Of a DNA stretch of 64,000 bases, positions 8,095-18,644 are shown in pieces. The stretch comes from JACKEQ01 sp041389565 (GTDB lineage: Bacteria > Myxococcota_A > UBA796 > GCA-2862545), in contig JAWKRP010000014.1 in NCBI GenBank assembly GCA_041389565.1, positions 159,883 to 223,882 on the forward strand, written 5' to 3'. Positions within the stretch are counted from its first letter, which is position 1, and every line of letters begins with the position of its first letter. Made by a program: the position numbers and the translations under genes. Below the pieces are notes generated by a model, which did no database searches, was not told the DNA's origin, and saw nothing but the letters and a program-made list of their open reading frames with translations.

Positions 8095-11000
8095 GTGACG
8101 TCGGAGCTCCCACCAGAGCCCGACCGCCTGGGCGTTCTTCGTTCTGCGCTGCTCGACCTGTCGTTCCGCAATCCCCTGCTGAGCTTCCGGTCGCGCTCCA
8201 CGACGCTCCTGCTCGATGTGCCCGACCCGGGCGCGCTCGAAGACGTGCTGGCCATCGGAGAGCCCGTGCGGCTCGAGCCTCTGGTCACCGGGCTGTCCGA
8301 AGCGCGCCTGCAGAAGGTCGCGCGCAACGCGGCGCGCGCGGCGCGCACGATGCTCGACGAGGGCGGCCTGCACGGCCTGTTCCTCGCGCTCGGCTCGGTG
8401 CGCTTCCATGCGTCCGACGCGCCGGACGTGCCGCGGATCGCGCCCCTCCTCCTGGTCCCCGTCATGCTCGTGCGCCGCCAGCACCGGTGGTGGATCGAGC
8501 GGAGTGACGTCGAAGTCGAGCTGAACCCCGCCCTCGCGGAGCTGCTGCGGCGCGATCACGGGCTCGACCTCGCGGAGCTGCGCCCGCTCCCCGAAGACGA
8601 AGCCGGCGTCGACGTGAACGGCGTGCTCGACACCGTGGCGCGCCGACTGTCCGAGACGCCGACCACCGCGTCGTTCGAGGTGCGGCGCGACGCGTGCATC
8701 GCGATCCTGGCGTTCACGCGGATCCGGATGTGGCGCGACCTCGAAGACTGCGCAGACACGTTGCTCCAGCACCCCGTGGTGCGTCGGCTCACCCTGCGGG
8801 AAGCCCCGGAGGCGACGGCCTCTGCGCCGGTCCCCCAGGGAATCGACCGGACCTGGCGCCCCGCAGACGTGCTGTGCCCGCTCGATGCCGACGGATCGCA
8901 GCTTGCGGCCCTCGCGGCTGCGGACGCCGGGATGAGCTTCGTGCTCGAGGGTCCGCCGGGAACGGGCAAGAGCCAGACGATCGCCAACCTGATCGCGCAC
9001 TCCCTCGCGCACGGGCGCACCGTGCTGTTCGTGAGCCAGAAGCGCGCCGCGCTGGAGGTGGTGCACGATCGCCTCGAGCGCATCGGGCTCGCGCCGTTCT
9101 GTCTGGAGCTGCACTCCAACAAGGCGAGCCGGCCGGCGTTCATCCAGCAGCTCCGCGAAGCCGCCGCGTTCCGCGCCCGACGTCCGCGCGGCGACTGGGA
9201 AGCCCGGGCCGCAGAGCTCCACCGCCAGATCGAGACGCTCTCGGCCACCGCCGAAGACCTGAACACGCCCCATCCGCCCGGCCGCACCGTGTTCGAAGCG
9301 ATCGTGGAGCGCTGGGAGCGCGGTCCTGGCGAACCGGTGGCCTGCGACTTCGATCCGGCGCGCGCCACCGACCCCGCCTGGCGGGATGCGGCGCGCGACG
9401 CGCTCACGGTGCTGGGTCCGGCGCGGCATCGCCTGCACGCCGATCCTGCTGCACTCACCGCCATCCGCGCCACCGACTGGAACCCCGCGCGCATCGACGC
9501 TGCGCGCACCGCGCTGGACGCCGCCACCCGCGCCGTAGAGGCCGTGAAGGCCGCCTGCACCGGGCTGGATCCCTGGCTCGGTCGCACGGACCACGTCGAC
9601 GTCGGCGCGCTCGCCGAGCTCGATGCGCTGCTCGAAGCCGTCGAGCGCACCCCCGGTCCCCGGCTCGCGCTCCTGAAGGGCGGCGAAGACGACGTGGAGG
9701 CGTGGCGCGATCGGGTGCGCGCGCTCGCGTGGGATCGCGACACCCTCGCAGAGCGGTTCCAGCCTCCGGTGCTCCGGGTCGACCTCCAAGCCGAGCGCAC
9801 GCGCCTGGCCACGTGGATGTCGTGGTTCTGGCTGGTCTCCTGGGTGATGCTGTGGGGCGTGCGGAGTCGCGCCCGGCTGGTGCAGAAGGGCGGCGCACCC
9901 ACCCACCAGGCGCTGTTCGAGGGCTACGAGCGGGCCGCCGCCGTCGCCGAGCGACGCGAGCACGAAGCGCGCAACACCGCGGCGATCGAGACGCTCATCG
10001 GGCCCGTGCCCGTCGACGAGTGGGGCATCCCCGTCGTTCCGGAGCTCGACCCGCTCCTCGCGTACACCCGCGATCTCCGGCGCCGCGCCCACCGGTTCCC
10101 CGGCGCGCTGGCCCTCGCGGCGTCCGACCGTCCCCACTCCGCCGCCCCGAAGGTGTCTGCATGGCGCGAGGCGTGGGCGGCCTGGCTCGCGAGCCGCGCG
10201 CACCTGGAAGCCACGCTCGAGCTCGAGCCGGGAGCGCTGGATGCCCAGGAATCGCGGCACCTGGACGCCGTCTCCGCGCATCTCGCCCGCTGGACCTCCC
10301 ATCTCGCCGACCTCCCCGACTGGGGTGCCTACCGGGCGGTCCGCGACACGGCCCTCGAGCTCGGGCTCGCCGGGCCGGTCGGCGCGCTGGAGTCCGGTGC
10401 GATCGACGCCGAGCGCCTGCCCACCGCCTTCGACGACGCCTGGCGCCAGTGGTGGCTCGACCACCACATCGCGCGGTCCCCTGTCCTCTCGCGGTGGAGC
10501 ACCCTGGATGCCGCGCAGCGCGAAGCCCGGTTCGCCGCCCTCGACGCGGAGGTCCTGGCAGCGACGCGCGCCCACGTGGTGGCCCGCATCGCGTCGCGAC
10601 TGCCGCAGCTCGATGGGGGGGCGCCTCCCCGGTCCGCGGCGGGAATCCTGCTCCGTCAGTTCAAGCGGAAGAGCGGGTTCGCGAGCCCCCGCCGCCTGTT
10701 CGCGGAGTGTCCGGGCCTGCTCCGGCAGCTCAAGCCCTGCGTGCTCATGAGCCCGCTGTCCGTCGCGCAGTACCTCGACCCGTCGCAGGAGCCGTTCGAC
10801 CTCGTGGTGTTCGACGAGGCCAGCCAGGTGCCCGTGCACGAGGCCATCGGCGCGATCGCCCGTGGGCGCCAGGTCGTCGTCGTGGGCGACAGCCAGCAGC
10901 TCCCGCCCACCACGTTCTTCACGAACACCCGCGACGACGACGAGGACACGCGGGAGGACGACCTGCTCGAAGAGCTCGACAGCGTGCTCGACGAGTGCGC

Positions 11001-12627
11001 GGCGTCCGGGCTGCCGTCGCTCCGGCTCAGCTGGCACTACCGGAGCCGGCACCACGGGCTCATCGCGTTCTCGAACCAGCGCTACTACGCCGGCGATCTC
11101 CAGGTCCTGCCGGCCGCCCGCGACCGCGATCCGCGCCTGGGAGTCCGTCTCGAGCGGGTCGACGGGGTGTACGACCGCGGGCGCACGTCCACGAACCCTC
11201 TCGAGGCCGAGGCGGTGGTCGCGGAGGTGCTGCGGCGCCTGCGCGACCCCGCGGAGGTCGGGCGCAGCCTGTGTGTCGTCACCTTCGGACGCCAGCAGCA
11301 GCGCGTGATCGAGGATCTCCTCGACGCCGCACGCGACGCCGACCCGACGCTGGACGCGTGCTTCGATCCCGAGCAGACCGCCGAGCCGGTGCTCGTGAAG
11401 AACCTGGAGAACGTCCAGGGCGACGAGCGCGACGTGGTGCTGTTCTCCATCGGCTACGGGCCCGACGAGACGGGTCGGATGACGAACCACTTCGGTCCGC
11501 TCGGCCAGGACGGGGGCGAGCGCAGGCTGAACGTCGCGATCACCCGCGCCCGCGAGCTCCTCGTGGTGTTCTGCAGCTTCCGGCCCCGCGAGCTCGACCT
11601 GTCCCGCACGGAGTCCCGCGGCCTGCACGACCTCCAGGCGTTCCTGCTCGCGGCCGATGCCGACCGCTCCGAGCTCCCGACGGCCGACGACGGGCCCGAT
11701 CCCTCGGCGAAGCTCGTGGCCGACGCCATCGCGGCGCATCTCGTCCAGGCGGGGTTCGACGCACACACCGAAGTGGGTGTGGGCGACTGGCGGGTCGACG
11801 TGGCGGTCCGTCGGCAGGACGACCCCTCGGTGTGGGCACTCGGCATCGAGCTCGATGGCCCCCGACATGCGACCACGCCCACCACCCGCGACCGGGAGCG
11901 GCTGCGGCCCGAGGTGCTGGCCGGTCTCGGCTGGCATGCTTGGGTGCGGGTGCGCATCCTCGACTGGCTGCGCGACCCCGATGCGGTGCTCGCTGGGCTC
12001 GTGGAGGCCGCGAGCTGTGCACAGACTGCGGGCCCCACGATCCGCGATGTTGCACCGCAGCATGACCCCGCAGACTCAGAGCTGCTCGAGCCTCCGGAGC
12101 CCCTGGAGTCCGTGTACCGCGTGCACGAGGCACCACTCGGTCCGAGCGACGGGTTCCGCGAGGACCATCCTGGGCACGTGGCGTGGGTCCGCGCGCTCGT
12201 GGACACCGAGGGTCCGCTCACGCTGGAGCTGGCGGCGAGCCGGCTGGCGTCCGCGTGGTCCACCCGGGCGACCGTGCGCATCCAGCGGGCGCTCGCAACA
12301 GCGCTCGAAGCAAGCGGGATCCCCGTGGTGGACGGGGTGATCGGGCCCGCGCAGCGCGATGCCGGCTGGCGGGGGTACCGCGTGCCCGACCCCGAGCGTC
12401 CGAACACCCGGCGCGATCTCGACCAGATCCCGATGCAGGAGCTCGTCAACGCCGCGGACGCGCTCCTCGCACGGTTCGGTCGCACACCCGACGAGGACCT
12501 GCTCCGGGAGCTGGCCCGCACCTTCGGGTTCGCCTCGCTCGGGGCCCGCCTGCGCGAGCCCCTGGAGGCCGCGCTGGATCAGAGGCGGAGACCGCCATCG
12601 ACCTCGATCGTGCGCCCCGTGAAGTAG
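8095..12627 (+). CDS. Large SF1 helicase with DUF4011-like N-terminus and Vsr-like nuclease tail (defence candidate)
   Basis: 1,510 residues from a GTG preceded by GAGGA. Order of parts: an N-terminal DUF4011-like region (RSALLDLSFRNPLLSFRSRS); Walker A GPPGTGKS at 286-293; a long helical insertion; Walker B VVFDEASQVP with D907-E908; SWHYRSRHHGLIAFSN; QGDERDVVLFSIGYG and NVAITRARELLVVF, the last motifs of UPF1-like SF1 helicases. A Vsr/MTES_1575-like endonuclease fold follows, with D1235 (DWRVDV), E1252 and D1254 (IELDGPRH) as likely metal ligands. The last ~180 residues resemble the DUF3320-type domain. From memory, the DUF4011-helicase-Vsr order was reported as a single-gene antiphage system (Hhe). 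The 3' end overlaps the convergent reductase gene by 49 bases. GC matches the surroundings. Confidence 0.85.
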   Translation: MTSELPPEPDRLGVLRSALLDLSFRNPLLSFRSRSTTLLLDVPDPGALEDVLAIGEPVRLEPLVTGLSEARLQKVARNAARAARTMLDEGGLHGLFLALGSVRFHASDAPDVPRIAPLLLVPVMLVRRQHRWWIERSDVEVELNPALAELLRRDHGLDLAELRPLPEDEAGVDVNGVLDTVARRLSETPTTASFEVRRDACIAILAFTRIRMWRDLEDCADTLLQHPVVRRLTLREAPEATASAPVPQGIDRTWRPADVLCPLDADGSQLAALAAADAGMSFVLEGPPGTGKSQTIANLIAHSLAHGRTVLFVSQKRAALEVVHDRLERIGLAPFCLELHSNKASRPAFIQQLREAAAFRARRPRGDWEARAAELHRQIETLSATAEDLNTPHPPGRTVFEAIVERWERGPGEPVACDFDPARATDPAWRDAARDALTVLGPARHRLHADPAALTAIRATDWNPARIDAARTALDAATRAVEAVKAACTGLDPWLGRTDHVDVGALAELDALLEAVERTPGPRLALLKGGEDDVEAWRDRVRALAWDRDTLAERFQPPVLRVDLQAERTRLATWMSWFWLVSWVMLWGVRSRARLVQKGGAPTHQALFEGYERAAAVAERREHEARNTAAIETLIGPVPVDEWGIPVVPELDPLLAYTRDLRRRAHRFPGALALAASDRPHSAAPKVSAWREAWAAWLASRAHLEATLELEPGALDAQESRHLDAVSAHLARWTSHLADLPDWGAYRAVRDTALELGLAGPVGALESGAIDAERLPTAFDDAWRQWWLDHHIARSPVLSRWSTLDAAQREARFAALDAEVLAATRAHVVARIASRLPQLDGGAPPRSAAGILLRQFKRKSGFASPRRLFAECPGLLRQLKPCVLMSPLSVAQYLDPSQEPFDLVVFDEASQVPVHEAIGAIARGRQVVVVGDSQQLPPTTFFTNTRDDDEDTREDDLLEELDSVLDECAASGLPSLRLSWHYRSRHHGLIAFSNQRYYAGDLQVLPAARDRDPRLGVRLERVDGVYDRGRTSTNPLEAEAVVAEVLRRLRDPAEVGRSLCVVTFGRQQQRVIEDLLDAARDADPTLDACFDPEQTAEPVLVKNLENVQGDERDVVLFSIGYGPDETGRMTNHFGPLGQDGGERRLNVAITRARELLVVFCSFRPRELDLSRTESRGLHDLQAFLLAADADRSELPTADDGPDPSAKLVADAIAAHLVQAGFDAHTEVGVGDWRVDVAVRRQDDPSVWALGIELDGPRHATTPTTRDRERLRPEVLAGLGWHAWVRVRILDWLRDPDAVLAGLVEAASCAQTAGPTIRDVAPQHDPADSELLEPPEPLESVYRVHEAPLGPSDGFREDHPGHVAWVRALVDTEGPLTLELAASRLASAWSTRATVRIQRALATALEASGIPVVDGVIGPAQRDAGWRGYRVPDPERPNTRRDLDQIPMQELVNAADALLARFGRTPDEDLLRELARTFGFASLGARLREPLEAALDQRRRPPSTSIVRPVK

Positions 12628-13331
12628 CCGCACTTCACGATGAACTGCACGGCTTCCCAGATCTCGTCGGGCTCGCCGAGCCGCTGCAGCGGAACGGGCG
12701 CGATCACCTTCGCGAGCACGTCGTCGCGCATGGCCTCGACCATGGGGGTGCGAATGAAGCCCGGCGCGATGGCGCCCACGCGGATGCCGTACTTCGCGAG
12801 CTCCTTGCCCCACACGACCGTGTCGGACGCGATGCCCGCCTTCGTCGCGGAGTAGTTGCCCTGGCCCATGTTCCCGGCCTTGCTGATCGACGACATGTTC
12901 ACGATGCAGGCATCCGTGATCTCGCGCTCGATGCACTGCAGCGTGAACGCGCGCGTGCACAGGAACGGACCCGTGAGGTTCACGGCCAGCACCTGGTTCC
13001 ACTTCGCGAGCGACAGCGACGAGAACGCGCCCGTCGTGCGGTCCTTCTTCACGAGCAGCCCGTCGCGCGTGATGCCCGCGTTGTTCACGAGCACGTTCAC
13101 GCCGCCGAGGGCTTCGCTCGCGTCGCGGATCATCGCCTCCACGCTCGCCTCGTCCGCCACGTCGGCCACGAAGCCCGGCACCCCGAGCTCTTCGGCAGCG
13201 GCCTTCACACCGTCGGCGTTCACGTCACAGAACGCGACCTTGGCGCCAGCGTCCCGAAAGCGCTCGACGAAACACCGGCCCATTCCCTGGGCGCCTCCGG
13301 TCACGAGGGCGCGCGCGGCTTCGATCTTCAT
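12579..13331 (-). CDS. FabG/PhaB-like short-chain dehydrogenase (3-oxoacyl-CoA/ACP reductase)
   Basis: 250 residues, the typical SDR length. It has the NADP(H)-binding TGGAQGMG, VNNAG, an SS segment, YSATK with the catalytic Tyr-x3-Lys, and the C-terminal YFTGRTIEVDGGLRL of FabG and acetoacetyl-CoA reductases. Likely reaction: NAD(P)H-dependent reduction of a 3-oxoacyl thioester. It is the last gene of a symporter-synthetase-reductase operon, 61 bp after the synthetase, and lies 4 kb from the PHA synthase genes, so supply of (R)-3-hydroxyacyl-CoA for PHA is plausible. GGAGG precedes the ATG. Its 3' end runs 49 bases into the 3' end of the helicase gene on the other strand. Confidence 0.9.
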   Translation of the reverse strand: MKIEAARALVTGGAQGMGRCFVERFRDAGAKVAFCDVNADGVKAAAEELGVPGFVADVADEASVEAMIRDASEALGGVNVLVNNAGITRDGLLVKKDRTTGAFSSLSLAKWNQVLAVNLTGPFLCTRAFTLQCIEREITDACIVNMSSISKAGNMGQGNYSATKAGIASDTVVWGKELAKYGIRVGAIAPGFIRTPMVEAMRDDVLAKVIAPVPLQRLGEPDEIWEAVQFIVKCGYFTGRTIEVDGGLRL

Positions 13332-13392
13332 GGACTTCGTCCTCCAGTGGGAGCGAACGTAGCCCGCATGCTGCGCCGCAGCAACCAGGAAT

Positions 13393-14843
<1,451 letters not shown>

Positions 14844-14847
<4 letters not shown>

Positions 14848-16226
14848 GCCGTCACCTCGAGCTCACGGGCTGCAGCCAGCCGAACCACCACCGGAAGGAA
14901 AGCCACCGGAATCGCCATCGCCATCGCCCCCAGCGCTGCCACGCCCGGGTTGCCCTGGACGAGGTTGAGGAGACCGTACGACACGAGGGCCACCGCCGTC
15001 GACGACAGCGCGCCCCAGGCCGGCAGGCGCCCCTGGCTGAACAGCCCGGCGAGCAGCGGACCGGCGGAGGCCGCCACCAGTCCGTACACGCCGAGCTGTC
15101 CAACGAGGAGCACGAGGCCGGGCGGGTTCAGCGAGATGCCGATCGTCAGCACCGCCAGCACCACCAGCACGAGCCGGTTCAGGAACACCGAGCCCTCGCC
15201 CGGGAAGATGTCGTTGCCCACACTCGCCGCGATCGCCACGAGCAGACCGTCCAGCGTCGACATCGCCGCCGCGAGGATGGCCACGCTCACCAGCGCCGAC
15301 ACCGCGGGGTTCCCGAACGCCACCTGGAGGTACTGCGCCATCATCGCATCCTGCGGAACGTCGGCGGGCAGCACCAGCCGCCCGTAGGCGCCAGCGAACA
15401 GCACCAGGCAGAACACCGAGAACGTCACCACACCCATCCCGAGGGTCTTCGTGAGCGCCTTGCGGTCCTCCACGTAGAGCGCCTTGGACAGGAGGTGCGG
15501 CTGCGTCGTGAGCGCGAACCCCATGCCCAGCTGCACCAGCCAGACCTCGCCATGCGTCGAGAACAGGCGCGACTCGGGCGCCGTCAGGCCCGTGGCCCAC
15601 AGGTCCGGGCCGATCTGGCCCCACAGGTGCGCGCCCGACAGGAACACCAGCACCGCCATCGCCAGCATCACGATGCCCTGCAGGCTGTTCGTCCACGCGT
15701 GGGCGACCGCGCCACCGAGGCCCGTGTACGCGAACACGAACAGCACGATGCCGAACACCGAGGCCTCGTACGAGAGCCCCAGCGCGTCGCGCATGATGTA
15801 GGCGCAGCCCACGGTGATCAGCACGAGGTAGGCGATGTTCAGCACGTTCAGCGCGGCGAAGGTGCGTCGCAGCACGTCGCTCTCGTAGCGAGCGCCGAGC
15901 CAGTGCGGGACGGTGAGCGCACCCACCTTCGCACCGACGCTCTGGAAGCGGTACGCCATCGAGAACAGCCCCAGGGCGATGCCCGCGATGAACGGCACCG
16001 TGAAGCCGATGAGCGCCGGCAGCCCTTCCTTGTAGACGAAGCCGGGCACGATCGCGAAGGTCGACGACGAGGCCAGGCACGCGCCGAGCGTGATCCCCGC
16101 CATCCACGGGTTCATCTTGCCGCTGCCGATGGCGAAGCTCGAGCCGTCAGCGGTCGCGCTGCTGCTCCGCAACGCGAGACCGGCCGTAGCCACCGCATAG
16201 ATCGCGAAAAAGGCCCATGCCCACAT
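14844..16226 (-). CDS. Sodium:solute symporter (SSS family)
   Basis: 460 residues with about 12-13 predicted membrane segments. SSS-family signs: an early SSSATADGSSFAIG loop, GKMNPWMAGITLGACLASSS, and AILAAAMSTLDGLLVAIAAS near residue 310, the Na+-site helix of PutP/ActP-type carriers. The start has AGGAGG five bases upstream. Given the overlapping acyl-CoA synthetase gene, a monocarboxylate such as acetate, propionate or a short fatty acid is a reasonable substrate, but this is inference. A palindrome lies 14 bp upstream and probably controls the operon. Confidence 0.88.
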
Positions 16227-16239
16227 ACCAGCCTCCTGA

Positions 16240-16256
16240 ATACCGCAACGCAGTAT
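16240..16256. promoter_or_regulatory. Palindromic operator before the symporter operon
   Basis: ATACCGCAACGCAGTAT is a 17-bp inverted repeat: two 7-base arms around AAC with one mismatched pair. It sits between the symporter ribosome site and the candidate -35 at 16273-16278, over the -10 region, so a bound protein would block transcription. The heptamer GCAACGC occurs again at 16267-16273. No TetR-type gene is adjacent; the only nearby regulator is the WYL-type gene at 16841. Confidence 0.5.
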
Positions 16257-16278
16257 CCTCCATGCTGCAACGCGTCAA
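16252..16278 (-). promoter_or_regulatory. Candidate sigma70-type promoter of the symporter operon
   Basis: On the minus strand TTGACG (16278-16273) is followed after 15 bases by GATACT (16257-16252), or after 17 by TACTGC. The -35 matches well; the spacing is short for the better -10. The -10 region lies in the palindrome at 16240-16256, which fits a repressor-controlled promoter. Confidence 0.35.
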
Positions 16279-16633
16279 GCTGCAATCTCGTGGGCGTCCC
16301 GGCCCCGGCCCTCCGGTCCGGGACCGGCGGGTGTCCTCCGGACTCGGCCGTTCGGCCTCGGTCGCTGCGCGACGGCGCTCCGCGCCCCCTCCGGCCCCCC
16401 TGACGCGGCGCGCCGGACGCGCCATGGCAAGGGATCTCCGCGGCACTCGACGCGAACCACCTCGCTCCGCCGCACCCGACGTGGAGCCTCGGATCTGCGG
16501 CGCTCGGCATTCGCGGACCTCGGATGTCAGCGAAACCCGAGCGTCAGGCATGCGGGGGTCGTCTCCGCGTCAACAGGCCGGGCGAACCGATGGAACCGAG
16601 GGAACCGAGGTCCATCCGCCGATTCCTGGCTCT

Positions 16634-16697
16634 CCGGCCGATATATTCCCGGCCTCCGCTGAACCTCCGGTCTCGGCCGTTCCAGGCGGCTACCGCA
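16634..16697 (-). repeat. Dispersed intergenic repeat, copy 1
   Basis: Bases 16661-16697 are identical, on the opposite strand, to 50137-50173 (37 of 37). The next block, 16634-16660 read on the minus strand, matches 50235-50259 with a four-base gap and one change. In this copy the two blocks are directly joined; in the other they are separated by about 60 bases. No ORF crosses the match on either strand in a convincing way. It lies in the 614-bp gap between the symporter operon and the WYL-type regulator. The rest of that gap (16279-16633 and 16698-16840) shows no gene; a short direct repeat (GGCCA...ATTTCT) recurs at 16781 and 16803, near the regulator start. Confidence 0.8.
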
Positions 16698-16840
16698 TGT
16701 CGACATCTTGACGGTCAACACCCCTGAGATCGCCGGCCAGTCAGTGCAGGACCAGGTTCGAGGCGAGCCCGCGGGGCCATGGCCAACAGATTTCTCGTGG
16801 GAGGCCAATTTCTGTCCGCACGGGGACGTACGTTGAAGAG

Positions 16841-17683
16841 ATGAACGCACCCGAACGCCAGAAGCTCATCCTGTTCACCCTGCGCGAGCGCAGCCACCGT
16901 CCCTCCCCGGCGCCGTGGCTCCAGGGTCGCTTCGGGCGACGTGTGCGGTTCACGGGCCGCATCTCCGCGCCCGAGCTCGCCTACACGTGCCGAACGTGCG
17001 TGCGCACGATCTACCGCGACGTCGCCGCGCTCCGTGCGCAGGGCTACACGATTGGAGGGCTCGGCGGCCGGGGTGGGGGCTTCTGGCTCTCGCCCGAGAG
17101 CCGGCCCTGCGGGCTCGCGCTCGAAGCCGAGGAGATCACGCGGCTCGCGCTCGCCCTGTCGGTGGCGCCGAGCGAGCCCGCGGCGCGGCGGGGTCCGCTG
17201 CTCACGAAGCTCCTGGATGCGCTGCCGAAGGCCGTCGAGGCCCAGGTCCGCGCGCTGCTCGGGATCGTCGAGGCGCCCGAGCTCGAGCCCGCGGGCGAGC
17301 CCGAGACCCACGTCGAGCCCGGCATCCTCACCGCGTGCCACCGGGCGTTCTACACCCAGCGTCCGATGTGGTTCCTCGCGAACACCCCGCGGGGGTTTGC
17401 CAACCTGGTGCCCGAGGCGCTGGTCGCGAAGGATGGCGCGTGGTTCCTGCGCGGGCGCGACGGGGTCTCCGGAGCACCGGAGGTCCACGCGATCGGCGCC
17501 GTCAGGCGAGTGCGGTTGCGTCCCTGCCGGGATCCGTGGCCCGAGCGGCCCGCGCCCGGCCCCTCCGACAGAATCAGGCCTGAACCTGGCGGAACCAGCG
17601 ATCGAGCATCGGGTAGTACACCTTCGGGCCGAAGCCCCCCACCACACAGCCGATGTGGCCCGAGCTCAGCATCTCCAGCGTGA
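16841..17683 (+). CDS. HTH-WYL type transcriptional regulator
   Basis: 280 residues by frame. An N-terminal winged HTH is visible (TCRTCVRTIYRDVAALRAQGYTI, roughly 50-72), the form found in YafY/WYL regulators. The middle holds a helical linker, then a degenerate WYL-like core VAKDGAWFLRGRDG...VHAIGAVRRVRL, where W-F-L takes the place of W-Y-L. WYL regulators sense nucleic acid or small ligands. The last ~40 residues are Pro/Ser/Arg-rich and lie antisense to the end of the PHA synthase gene (110-base convergent overlap), so they look like read-through past an original stop. A 20-base insertion before HTH helix 1 is also unusual. Confidence 0.65.
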   Translation: MNAPERQKLILFTLRERSHRPSPAPWLQGRFGRRVRFTGRISAPELAYTCRTCVRTIYRDVAALRAQGYTIGGLGGRGGGFWLSPESRPCGLALEAEEITRLALALSVAPSEPAARRGPLLTKLLDALPKAVEAQVRALLGIVEAPELEPAGEPETHVEPGILTACHRAFYTQRPMWFLANTPRGFANLVPEALVAKDGAWFLRGRDGVSGAPEVHAIGAVRRVRLRPCRDPWPERPAPGPSDRIRPEPGGTSDRASGSTPSGRSPPPHSRCGPSSASPA

Positions 17684-18644
17684 CGTCCTCGGAGCCCACC
17701 ACGTCCGCCAGAGGGGCGCACGCTTCGGGCGGCGCGATGAAGTCCTTCGCGCACGGGGTCACGAGCACCGGGCACCGGATGCTCCCGAGGTCCACGCGCT
17801 CGCCGTCCACCTCCCACGTGCCCGCCAGCAGGCGGTTCTCGCGGTAGGCGTTGGTGATGAACTCCACCGCGAAGCGTCCCGGGAGCGGCACGTTCTCCTC
17901 GAGCCAACGCTCGCGGGCCAGGGTGCGGGCGAGCGTGCGTGGGTCTTTCGAGGCGGCCTCGAGCGCCATGTACTTCGACACGTTCCCCATGGGGTCGAGC
18001 AGCTTGAACGCGCTCGACATGACGTCGATGTCGACGAGACCGTCGGGCCCGATCACCGAAGCCACGTCGCCGGCATTCGCGAAGTCGGAGAACCGACCGC
18101 CCTCCGTGAAGTCCACGGGGGTCGCGAGGCACGAGAGCGCGCCCACCTTCTGCGGGCGGAGGGCCGTGTACATCGCTGCCAGCGTGCCGCCCTGGCAGTA
18201 GCCGAGCAGCATCACCTTCTCTGCACGCGCGTGGTGACACGCACGCACCACGCTGCGATGCAGCAAGGTGAGCAGGATGTAGGCGACGCCTTCGTCGGCG
18301 TCCTCGGGCCCGGGAATCCCCCAGTCCACCAGGTAGACGGGGTGCCCGAGCTTGGCGAGCCCACCCACCAGCGACCGGTCGGGCTCGAGATCGCACACGT
18401 AGGCGCGGTTGATCAGCGACGGCACCACCACCACGGGAGCCAGCCGCTCCGACCCGACGGGTGCGTAGTAGCGCACCTCGAGCTTGTCCTGGCGGTGGAT
18501 CACCGTGTGCGGCGTCGTTCCGACCGGCGGCCGCGGCAGCGTCGCGTGCAGCCACATGCCGCGGCGTACACGAGCGGTCTGGTCGGCGCCCCCGATCCCG
18601 GAGAGCACGGACTCGAGGCCCTGCAGGGGATCGGGGAGGTCCAT
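17574..18644 (-). CDS. phaC: Class III-type poly(3-hydroxyalkanoate) synthase PhaC
   Basis: 356 residues, the size of class III PhaC. The alpha/beta-hydrolase nucleophile motif is GYCQGG with Cys150; Asp301 (PCAKDFIAPP) and His330 (SSGHIG) complete the triad. It polymerises 3-hydroxyacyl-CoA into PHA on granules, normally with PhaE. The ATG overlaps the stop of the paralogue upstream by one base (TGATG), so this is the last gene of the PhaE-PhaC2-PhaC operon. A longer upstream frame is only the paralogue read in another frame. Confidence 0.9.
   Translation of the reverse strand: MDLPDPLQGLESVLSGIGGADQTARVRRGMWLHATLPRPPVGTTPHTVIHRQDKLEVRYYAPVGSERLAPVVVVPSLINRAYVCDLEPDRSLVGGLAKLGHPVYLVDWGIPGPEDADEGVAYILLTLLHRSVVRACHHARAEKVMLLGYCQGGTLAAMYTALRPQKVGALSCLATPVDFTEGGRFSDFANAGDVASVIGPDGLVDIDVMSSAFKLLDPMGNVSKYMALEAASKDPRTLARTLARERWLEENVPLPGRFAVEFITNAYRENRLLAGTWEVDGERVDLGSIRCPVLVTPCAKDFIAPPEACAPLADVVGSEDVTLEMLSSGHIGCVVGGFGPKVYYPMLDRWFRQVQA

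Noticed and set aside
7813..12063. 1,416-residue open frame on the minus strand opposite the helicase
   Set aside because: Arg/Gly/Ala-rich composition typical of an antisense frame in high-GC DNA; no motifs, while the plus-strand frame has full helicase motifs.
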